7,581 nucleotides of DNA. Source: an uncultured Pseudomonadota bacterium (GTDB lineage Bacteria; Desulfobacterota_B; Binatia; UBA9968). Below the pieces are notes generated by a model. It saw nothing but the letters and a program-made list of their open reading frames with translations. It searched no databases and was not told the DNA's origin. The position numbers were made by a program, and so were the translations under genes. This document shows positions 1 to 4,770 of this stretch, in pieces. Within the stretch, counting starts at the first letter, position 1, and the number at the start of each line of letters is the position of its first letter. Where the stretch lies: positions 1 through 7,581 of the forward strand of contig CAMLCX010000227.1 of NCBI GenBank assembly GCA_946478635.1, written 5' to 3'.

Positions 1-54
1 TCCAATTCGGTGGAGACCGTTTACTCTACTTTGTCCAGCTAGTCAACAACGTCC

Positions 55-80
55 CATTTCCCGTTCGCATTTCCCGTTCG
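55..80. repeat. 13-bp perfect tandem duplication
   Basis: CATTTCCCGTTCG occurs at 55-67 and again at 68-80 with no spacer. It contains CGTTC, the core of the GTTCAA-type repeat found at 829-1000, so the two repeat areas may belong to one family of intergenic repeat. It could equally be an isolated slippage duplication. Confidence 0.75.
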
Positions 81-100
81 TCCCGAAACGTAAAATGTTC

Positions 101-128
101 AAAAAACAATGAGTGAACAGAATCCACT
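101..128 (-). terminator. Possible weak intrinsic terminator after the toxin gene
   Basis: On the minus strand, 11 bp beyond the toxin stop, the sequence AGTGGA-TTCTG-TTCACT can form a 6-bp stem including one G-T wobble (123-128 with 112-117). It is followed by CATTG and six T residues (101-106). The position suits termination of the toxin-antitoxin transcript. The stem is short and AT-containing, and five bases separate it from the T-run, so termination would be inefficient if it happens at all. Confidence 0.3.
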
Positions 129-138
129 TCCGCCAAGG

Positions 139-429
139 TCAGCGGTAAGTGCCGCGGCGCAGCAAGGTTCTGATCTCGTCGTGGTTGCCGAGGAAGGAAA
201 TGTAAAGCTCCGCGCCTCGGTCTTGAAAGAGAAATCGCAGGCCGCGATTGCCGCGGCATTCGAAAAGTTTGCCTCCCAACTTGCGGATGCCGAGACCGCT
301 GTGCACGTGGGGCTGACCAAAGCCGTCCACCAGGTCGCAAAGAGCAAGAAGACACTCCACTTTTTCGCTCTTTGGCAGCGCACGAAGACGCCGGATAACT
401 GCCGGGTCGATGGCGAGGATTCTACTCAA
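139..429 (-). CDS. RelE/ParE-superfamily toxin of a type II toxin-antitoxin system
   Basis: This is a 96-residue protein whose size and pattern fit the RelE/ParE toxin superfamily. An N-terminal helical half (about residues 8-35, including RRLRALPKSEK) is followed by the strand-rich core: GLGIRKLGGKLFECR (45-59), GLRFLF (63-68), then LYISFLGNHDEIRTLLRR (75-92). The G-I-R-K-L...E-R...R-F run and the closing G-N-H-D-E-I stretch are typical of RelE-like proteins annotated as toxins. Family members either cleave mRNA on the ribosome (RelE) or poison gyrase (ParE); the sequence alone does not say which. The start is TTG at 427-429, inside the antitoxin's last codons, giving an 8-nt overlap. It is supported by an AAGGA Shine-Dalgarno (436-440) six bases upstream. 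It ends in TGA (139-141). The overlap points to translational coupling with the antitoxin. Confidence 0.82.
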   Translation of the reverse strand: MSRILAIDPAVIRRLRALPKSEKVECLLALCDLVDGFGQPHVHSGLGIRKLGGKLFECRGNRGLRFLFQDRGAELYISFLGNHDEIRTLLRRGTYR

Positions 430-700
430 GCATCTTCCTTAGATCCTGCGCAGTCATCCATGCGAGGTTTTTGCCCCGCTTCAAGCGCCGATAGCGCTGC
501 TCGGTGGCTTTTTCCAGGGTGGCGACCTGCTCGGTTGTGGCGCCGTATTCCCGCTGTGCATAATCGGTGGACTCGACGTCAACCTTCCGAAGCGCAACGA
601 TATCGGCGCCGCAAACGATGCCGATATCCTCCCCCCGCGCCGCCGCCTCGAGCCATCGGCCCAGGTTCTTCTTGGCATCGGTAATCGTTAGAGTTTTCAT
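422..700 (-). CDS. Phd/YefM-like antitoxin
   Basis: This is a 92-residue protein with the architecture of Phd/YefM antitoxins. The N-terminal segment (about residues 1-40) begins MKTLTITDAKKNLGRWLEAA, continues with a GEDIGI turn and a strand ending ADIVALRKV; in the family this forms the dimer and DNA-binding fold. The C-terminal half (about 45-92) is charged and likely helical (TTEQVATLEKATEQRYRRLKRG), as expected for the part that wraps and neutralises the toxin. It is the first gene of the pair and overlaps the toxin start by 8 nt, the usual antitoxin-first order. In the family, antitoxin alone or with toxin represses the operon; the paired 8-bp repeats in the promoter are a candidate binding site. 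ATG start at 698-700, TAG stop at 422-424. No Shine-Dalgarno of usual strength precedes the ATG. Confidence 0.82.
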   Translation of the reverse strand: MKTLTITDAKKNLGRWLEAAARGEDIGIVCGADIVALRKVDVESTDYAQREYGATTEQVATLEKATEQRYRRLKRGKNLAWMTAQDLRKMLE

Positions 701-705
701 ATAGT

Positions 706-724
706 CTTTATATCGGCTTTATAT
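706..724. repeat. Direct 8-bp repeats in the toxin-antitoxin promoter (candidate operator)
   Basis: CTTTATAT occurs at 706-713 and at 717-724, 11 bp apart start to start, which is about one helical turn. The first copy covers the -10 box and the second lies in the spacer. A protein bound here would block RNA polymerase, as expected for autoregulation by the antitoxin or toxin-antitoxin complex. Phd/YefM operators are often palindromic, so the direct arrangement leaves this assignment tentative. Confidence 0.4.
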
Positions 725-735
725 AATCCCGTCAA
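707..735 (-). promoter_or_regulatory. Sigma70-type promoter of the toxin-antitoxin operon
   Basis: Read on the minus strand there is a TTGACG -35 box (730-735), a 17-bp spacer (713-729) and a TATAAA -10 box (707-712). That is five of six bases matching consensus in each box, at optimal spacing. Only six bases separate the -10 box from the antitoxin ATG (698-700), so the predicted transcription start is at or next to the A of the ATG. Confidence 0.65.
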
Positions 736-799
736 CAGCTCTTAAAGGATAAAGGCAAAAGGAGAAGGGATAGGCAATACCGCAGCCCGCTTAACAAAT

Positions 800-811
800 A
801 GGCACGAGGCA
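800..811. repeat. 12-bp direct repeat AGGCACGAGGCA, copy 1
   Basis: Identical to the sequence at 947-958, 147 bp away. The two copies flank the period-9 GTTCAA cluster. Internal AGGCA duplication makes the unit itself partly repetitive. Confidence 0.6.
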
Positions 812-827
812 ATAGTAGGAAAAAACT

Positions 828-882
828 CGTTCAAAACGTTCAAGCCGTTCCACCGCTATCGCTCTGTTCAAATCGTTCAAGA
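828..882. repeat. Period-9 repeat cluster, consensus CGTTCAANN
   Basis: GTTCAA starts at 829 and 838, followed by the variant GTTCCA at 847, all spaced exactly 9 bp. After a gap of 19 bp two more copies start at 866 and 875, again 9 bp apart. Most units are preceded by C (CGTTCAAAA, CGTTCAAGC, CGTTCCACC, CGTTCAAGA). Further single copies lie at 983-988 and 995-1000, and one at 97-102. The regular 9-bp step looks like a degenerate tandem repeat rather than chance. No function is visible. Confidence 0.65.
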
Positions 883-946
883 CAAATGCAACTCGGAGGG
901 GAACTTCCACGCTTCGGGAATTCTCGAAACGTCGAAATGTGAAGTC

Positions 947-958
947 AGGCACGAGGCA
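947..958. repeat. 12-bp direct repeat AGGCACGAGGCA, copy 2
   Basis: Identical to 800-811 and followed by another AGGCA (960-964). It ends one base before the stop codon of the ORF6N-like remnant. Confidence 0.6.
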
Positions 959-1279
959 TCAGGCAACAGCAAGAAAAGGACCGTTCAAGATTTGGTTCAA
1001 TGAGCTGTGGCCGTAGGAGGGGGCTTTCTCTTCCACCAGAAATCCGATCTTTCGTTTCTTCGGCTCCGGCGGCGCCATCAACTGGCGGATAGCGTCGAAG
1101 ACCACCTTGAATTGGGCGTCGTATTTCTTCTCCAACTCGGCCAACTTCCGGGCCAGCTGGGCGTTCGACGCCAGCATCTGGCGGAGCCGGACAACCGGCA
1201 CGGTCAACGATACCGCGCTCGGGTCACGCCCCAAATACTTCGCCGCCAGTGTTAGACTGATGCCGCCGAGCCGCTTGGT
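959..1279 (-). pseudogene. Remnant: ORF6N-type protein C-terminus behind an HTH-like fragment
   Basis: The minus-strand frame from about 1189 down to about 1007 encodes RLRQMLASNAQLARKLAELE followed by KKYDAQFKVVFDAIRQLM and APPEPKKRKIGFLVEEK. I recognise this as the coiled-coil C-terminal tail typical of ORF6N-domain (phage antirepressor-like, DNA-associated) proteins. The N-terminal ORF6N domain that should precede it is absent. Upstream in the same frame, 1190-1279 reads GGISLTLAAKYLGRDPSAVS, which resembles the C-terminal helix-turn-helix of REP-associated (Y1) transposases. No start codon is credible: the frame stays open upstream only as a shadow of the rhomboid gene. The last 15 residues (about 962-1006) run into the GTTCAA repeats and are probably not original. 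It starts right at the rhomboid stop, so it is best read as decayed accessory DNA, although an expressed short protein cannot be excluded. Confidence 0.6.
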
Positions 1280-1998
1280 TAGTGCACCGTCGGCCCGCGA
1301 TCGTCGTCCTTGCCACCCGGGTAGAGATGAAAGCGCCGTTTCAGACGGTTGAGGCGACGGCGATCGAGATAATCTTTGAACCACTCGAACGGACTGCCGC
1401 CGCGCAGGTAAAGGTAGCCGAAGACCATGCCGCCGAGGTGTGCCAGGTGCGCGATGCCGCTTTGACCGGCGGTGATCGAAGAATAAAGCGCGATGCCGCC
1501 GATGATCCAGACAAAGTGTTTCATCTTGATGGGGAAAAGAAAGTACAGGTAGACGACGCGGTTCGGATAGATCAGCCCGTAGGCGAGCAGGATGCCGTAG
1601 ACTCCGGCCGATGCGCCGATGCTCGGACCCAGCTGATTCGGCAGGAACAGCGTGTTCAACAGGCCGCCGCCGATCACGCAAATGAAATAGTAGCGGAGAA
1701 AAAAAATACTGCCCCAACGGCGCTCCAGATCGCAGCCGAACATCCACAGCGCGAGCATATTGAACAAAATATGGAACAGCCCGCCGTGCAGGAATTGGTA
1801 GGTGAAAATTTGCCAGAGATACAGTTCTTTGAGGACCAGCGGCGGAACCAGACCGAAGTAATATTCCAAGCGAAAGTCCGTCGCCGAACCGACCAAGGTT
1901 TGTACGACAAACACGGCCGTATTGATGATCAAGAGAAACTTGATCGCCGGTGTCACGCCGCTCGGACCAAATGTGAACCGTCGAGTTTGGTATTGCAC
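1279..1998 (-). CDS. Rhomboid-family intramembrane serine protease
   Basis: This 239-residue polytopic membrane protein has the rhomboid signatures in order. A first hydrophobic helix spans about residues 18-37. H71-G-G-L-F-H76-I-L-F-N80 matches the HxxxxHxxxN motif of the second core helix. The nucleophile is in GASAGVYG with Ser130, and the catalytic histidine is His187 in AHLAHLGG, followed by the GxxxG-like packing of the last core helix. The catalytic pair is complete, so it should be active: rhomboids cut transmembrane helices of substrate proteins inside the inner membrane. The tail from about residue 203 is basic and cytoplasmic. The substrate is unknown. The start is GTG (1996-1998); MQYQTRRFTFG followed by the first helix is a typical rhomboid N-terminus. 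No clear Shine-Dalgarno is visible. It follows livF by 52 bp in the same direction, across a hairpin, so it may be a distal operon gene or independently transcribed. Confidence 0.9.
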   Translation of the reverse strand: MQYQTRRFTFGPSGVTPAIKFLLIINTAVFVVQTLVGSATDFRLEYYFGLVPPLVLKELYLWQIFTYQFLHGGLFHILFNMLALWMFGCDLERRWGSIFFLRYYFICVIGGGLLNTLFLPNQLGPSIGASAGVYGILLAYGLIYPNRVVYLYFLFPIKMKHFVWIIGGIALYSSITAGQSGIAHLAHLGGMVFGYLYLRGGSPFEWFKDYLDRRRLNRLKRRFHLYPGGKDDDRGPTVH

Positions 1999-2020
1999 TG
2001 GGTTTAAGTCTAACCGTAAG

Positions 2021-2043
2021 TCGCCGCCGTTTAAAGGCGGCGA
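2021..2043 (-). other. Perfect 8-bp hairpin between livF and the rhomboid gene
   Basis: TCGCCGCC (2021-2028) and GGCGGCGA (2036-2043) are perfect reverse complements around a 7-base loop, GTTTAAA. The stem is GC-rich and begins 7 bp after the livF stop. On the minus strand it is not followed by a T-run, so it is not a standard intrinsic terminator. It could stabilise the 3' end of the liv mRNA, attenuate read-through into the rhomboid gene, or sequester that gene's initiation region. Confidence 0.6.
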
Positions 2044-2050
2044 TGATCAT

Positions 2051-2749
2051 TTATCCGCCCAAATACGCCTGCCGGACCAGATCGTTGCCCGCTAGTTCGC
2101 TCGCCGCGCCTTCGAGAATCACCGCCCCGGTTTCCAACACGTAGCCACGATGCGAGATCGCCAGCGCCATGGCGGCATTCTGCTCCACCAACAAGACGGT
2201 TACGCCCGCTTTGTTGATGGCGCGGATGTTTTCGAGAATCTGTTCGACAATCTTTGGCGCCAGGCCCATGGATGGTTCATCGAGCAGCAATAGTTTGGGC
2301 TTCGCCATCAGCGCCCGGCCGATGGCGAGCATTTGCTGCTCGCCGCCGGAGAGAGTGCCGGCGTATTGCCTTTGCCGTTCCTTCAGGCGCGGAAACATCT
2401 CAAAAACAAAATCCAGTTCCGCCTCGATCGCGCCGGTGCGGGCATAAGCGCCGACCTTGAGATTCTCCAGCACCGTGAAGCGGGGAAAGACTTTTCGGCC
2501 TTCCGGAACATGAGCGACACCCCGGCGAACGATTTCGTGGGCCTCAATTTTTTGCAATGCATTCCCGTCCAGAAAAATGGATCCGTGCACTGGACGCAGT
2601 AATCCCGATACCGTTTTGAGAGTGGTCGTCTTGCCCGCCCCGTTGGCCCCAAGTAAAGTGACGAGCTCGCCCTGCTCGACAGCAAAGGACAAGCCATTCA
2701 GCGCGTGAATGGCGCCGTAATCTACATGAATGTCATTAACTTTGAGCAT
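2051..2749 (-). CDS. livF: Branched-chain amino acid type ABC transporter ATP-binding protein LivF
   Basis: This is the second ATPase of the importer and acts on the cytoplasmic face of the LivH/LivM permease. Its 232 residues are normal for LivF. Walker A is GANGAGKTT (34-42); VPEGRKVF (81-88) stands at the Q-loop position; the signature LSGGEQ is at 133-138; Walker B LLLLDEP is at 153-159. At the H-loop position the residue is Gln190 (LLVEQN), and as I recall VPEGR and EQN are both usual for LivF. I chose the ATG at 2747-2749 (MLKVNDIHVDYG). An ATG at 2783-2785 would add 12 residues unlike the family and deepen the overlap with livG. With the chosen start livF overlaps livG by 14 nt, indicating translational coupling. 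The stop is TAA at 2051-2053. Substrate specificity cannot be read from an ATPase. Confidence 0.93.
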   Translation of the reverse strand: MLKVNDIHVDYGAIHALNGLSFAVEQGELVTLLGANGAGKTTTLKTVSGLLRPVHGSIFLDGNALQKIEAHEIVRRGVAHVPEGRKVFPRFTVLENLKVGAYARTGAIEAELDFVFEMFPRLKERQRQYAGTLSGGEQQMLAIGRALMAKPKLLLLDEPSMGLAPKIVEQILENIRAINKAGVTVLLVEQNAAMALAISHRGYVLETGAVILEGAASELAGNDLVRQAYLGG

Positions 2750-3521
2750 GCTCGGTCCACACACCCTGGCCGAGATACGCTTCAATCACCCGCGGGTCGC
2801 GGCGTACGTCGTCCGGATGTCCTTCGGCAATCTTCTCGCCGTAATCCAATACATGCACGCAATGCGAGATCCCCATGACCACGCGCATATTGTGCTCGAT
2901 TAAAAGAATCGCTTTGACATAAGTGCCGATCAGCTGCTTGAAAAGCGCCATCAGGGAGCGCGCCTCGGCGATGTTCATCCCTGCAGTCGGTTCGTCGAGC
3001 AGCAAGAGATGCGGCGCGGCGGCCAGCGCGCGGGCAATTTCGAGCCGGCGCTGTTCACCGTAGGACAACTGCCGGGCCCATTCGTTTTCACGGCCGCGCA
3101 GGCCGGTGAGATCGATGATCTCCATCGCTTTCACGCGCGCCGCTTTTTCCTGGAGACGAAAGCCGCCGGTGTTGAGCAGAATCGCCGGCAATCCCGTGTG
3201 CAAGCGCGAGTGCATGCCGACCAGGACATTTTCCAAGACCGTCATGTAGGAAAAAAGTCGAATATTCTGAAACGTGCGGCTGATGCCGGCCGCGGTAATT
3301 TTGTCCGGCTTCAGACCGACCAGAGAGCGTTCCTGGAAAAGAATCTCGCCTGCGTCGGGACGGTAAAGACCGGTCAAAGTATTGAACAGCGTCGTCTTGC
3401 CGGCGCCGTTGGGGCCGATGAGCGAGGCGATCATGCCGTCGTCCAACTGGAGGCTCACGTTCTCGAGCGCCTGCAACCCGCCGAAACGCTTCGAGACGCC
3501 ATGCAGCTCGAGCAGCGCCAT
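2736..3521 (-). CDS. livG: Branched-chain amino acid type ABC transporter ATP-binding protein LivG
   Basis: First ATPase of the importer, 261 residues, the usual LivG length. The motifs are complete: Walker A GPNGAGKTT (36-44), Q-loop TFQNIRLF with Gln85, signature LSYGEQRR (152-159), Walker B LLLLDEP (172-178) and the switch His210 in LLIEHNM. The insertion between the Q-loop and signature (about 100-130) and the C-terminal EGHPDDVRRDPRVIEAYLG stretch, where family members carry the conserved V-x-x-A-Y-L-G, distinguish it from LivF. ATG at 3519-3521, one base after the livM stop codon. AGGAG lies within the last livM codons, 13 bases upstream, a long spacing, with AAGAAG nearer. Its 3' end overlaps the chosen livF start by 14 nt. 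It would pair with LivF as a heterodimer driving transport by LivH/LivM. Confidence 0.95.
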   Translation of the reverse strand: MALLELHGVSKRFGGLQALENVSLQLDDGMIASLIGPNGAGKTTLFNTLTGLYRPDAGEILFQERSLVGLKPDKITAAGISRTFQNIRLFSYMTVLENVLVGMHSRLHTGLPAILLNTGGFRLQEKAARVKAMEIIDLTGLRGRENEWARQLSYGEQRRLEIARALAAAPHLLLLDEPTAGMNIAEARSLMALFKQLIGTYVKAILLIEHNMRVVMGISHCVHVLDYGEKIAEGHPDDVRRDPRVIEAYLGQGVWTEHAQS

Positions 3522-3522
3522 C

Positions 3523-4770
3523 TTACTTCTTGCGCTCCTGGCTTGGCGGCAGGATTCCCTGAGGACGAAAGATCATCATGAGAATCAGAATCAAACCAAA
3601 CACCATGCGCTCATATTTCGCCGGCTCGAACTGCGCCGGAAGCTGGCTCAATGAATAACTGCCGAGGAAGGGTATCGTCAGTTCGGCGCCGGATTGACGC
3701 AGCCCATTGAGCCAAAGCGATAAGCCTTTGAGCAGCTGCAGATTGAGGATGGTCACGCCGGTGGCGCCGAGAATCGCGCCGGGAATCGAACCCATGCCGC
3801 CCAAAATGACCATTGCCAGAACACCGATGGATTCCATGAACGTGAAACTTTCCGGATTGATGAAGACCTGCTTGGCGGCGAACAGCACGCCAACGGCCGA
3901 AGCAAACGACGCGCCTACGGCAAAGCCGAGTAATTTCATTCGCACCACCGGCACGCCCATGGCGGCGGCGGCAATTTCGTCTTCACGGATCGCTTTCCAA
4001 GCCCTGCCGACGCGCGAGTTTTCCAAACGCCGGGTAACGAGAATAATCACGCCGACGATGATAAGTATCAGAAAATAAAAGTACAGCGGGTAAAGCTTGG
4101 CGCTCGGTACTTCAAGGCCGGCGAATTGAAGCAGGGGTTCGAAAAACAGCGGAGGTTTGGTTATCGGCGAGATCCCTCGCGGACCGTTGGTGAAATTGAT
4201 CGGCTTGTCCAAGTTATTGACCAGCGCGCGCACGACTTCGGCAAAGCCGAGCGTAACGACCGCGAGATAATCGCCGCGCAACCGCAGCACAGGCAAACCG
4301 AGGAGTATTCCGGTGAGCAGGCCCACCGCAATGCTCAGCAAGAAAAAGACAAAGAACCAGTTTGGCGAAACCGGGAAATAACCGCCGGGAATGAAAGCGT
4401 TGGCTTGCGGCGAGCCGAAGATCGCCCATAGATAAGCGCCGATGGCGTAAAAGGCAACAAAACCGAGATTGAGCAGACCGACAAACCCAACGACGATGTT
4501 GAGCCCCAGAGCCAGGGCAACGAAGATACCGATCTGGATCGCAATTTCGAAATAGTAGCCGTTAGCCCAGCCTAAAGCCGGCACAAGAACGAAGAGCAAT
4601 AGCGCGCCGAGAAAAAGCTTCACCTCGCGCGGCGCCGCTACGTAGTAGAGCATCACCAGCGAGGCCTGAACGGCGAGGAAAGCCAGAACCGATTGCGGGA
4701 ATAAAAATGCGAGCAAGCAACTGGCGGCAATATAACCGGACAGAGCCAACGCTGCCTGCATCCCGCTCAT
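3523..4770 (-). CDS. livM: Branched-chain amino acid type ABC transporter permease LivM
   Basis: One of the two inner-membrane permease subunits. At 415 residues it is longer than the roughly 320-residue short form and close to the long E. coli type. The extra N-terminal part (about residues 1-70) holds two or three additional hydrophobic segments. The LivM core starts near residue 75: ALALGLNIVVGFVGLLNLGF (85-104), the VLRLRGDYLAVVTLGFAE segment (161-178), and the cytoplasmic coupling loop GRAWKAIREDEIAAAAMGVP (255-274) that contacts the ATPases. VILGGMGSIPGAILGA (321-336) follows, and the protein ends in the family-typical FRPQG near residue 400 with a charged tail. A loop of about 35 residues (351-385) before the last helix is longer than in short LivM forms. 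Its ATG (4768-4770) overlaps the livH stop as ATGA, with GGGAG and AAGG just upstream. TAA stop at 3523-3525. Confidence 0.94.
   Translation of the reverse strand: MSGMQAALALSGYIAASCLLAFLFPQSVLAFLAVQASLVMLYYVAAPREVKLFLGALLLFVLVPALGWANGYYFEIAIQIGIFVALALGLNIVVGFVGLLNLGFVAFYAIGAYLWAIFGSPQANAFIPGGYFPVSPNWFFVFFLLSIAVGLLTGILLGLPVLRLRGDYLAVVTLGFAEVVRALVNNLDKPINFTNGPRGISPITKPPLFFEPLLQFAGLEVPSAKLYPLYFYFLILIIVGVIILVTRRLENSRVGRAWKAIREDEIAAAAMGVPVVRMKLLGFAVGASFASAVGVLFAAKQVFINPESFTFMESIGVLAMVILGGMGSIPGAILGATGVTILNLQLLKGLSLWLNGLRQSGAELTIPFLGSYSLSQLPAQFEPAKYERMVFGLILILMMIFRPQGILPPSQERKK

Larger units (their letters stand above)
1..138. other. Non-coding region downstream of the toxin gene
   Basis: No protein-coding gene is supported here. 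The frames that are open across this stretch are continuations of shadows of the toxin gene. It contains a perfect 13-bp tandem duplication (55-80), a single GTTCAA hexamer (97-102) like those on the far side of the toxin-antitoxin operon, and a weak hairpin followed by a T-run on the minus strand (101-128). The window edge prevents saying what lies further left. Confidence 0.6.
701..958. other. Intergenic region with short repeats
   Basis: This 258-bp stretch holds no supportable gene. From left to right it has the toxin-antitoxin promoter (707-735), an A/G-rich tract (about 746-770), the first AGGCACGAGGCA copy (800-811), the period-9 GTTCAA cluster (828-882), an imperfect 16-bp palindrome centred on GAATTC (913-928, one mismatched pair), and the second AGGCACGAGGCA copy (947-958). 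Confidence 0.6.

Noticed and set aside
109..684. Plus-strand 191-codon frame across the toxin-antitoxin genes
   Set aside because: The first half has plausible amino acid composition, but it is antisense to two recognisable toxin-antitoxin genes with good starts and a promoter; the second half is Arg/Pro-rich shadow sequence.
828..882. CRISPR array
   Set aside because: Repeat units are 6-9 bp with a 9-bp period and no 20-40 bp spacers; no cas genes are present.
1282..2007. Plus-strand 241-codon frame opposite the rhomboid gene
   Set aside because: Highly charged, without hydrophobic or family pattern; typical antisense shadow of a GC-rich membrane protein gene.
1280..2050. Upstream extension of the remnant's minus-strand frame, open to an ATG at 2050 through the whole rhomboid region
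   Set aside because: Its sequence over 1280-2050 is Arg/Pro/Ser-rich, lacks family features and shadows the rhomboid gene, whose catalytic motifs are intact in the other frame. Only the part below 1279 looks protein-like.
2750..2785. Earlier ATG for livF adding 12 residues
   Set aside because: The extra residues are unlike LivF N-termini and would deepen the overlap with livG; the ATG at 2747-2749 begins the family-typical sequence.
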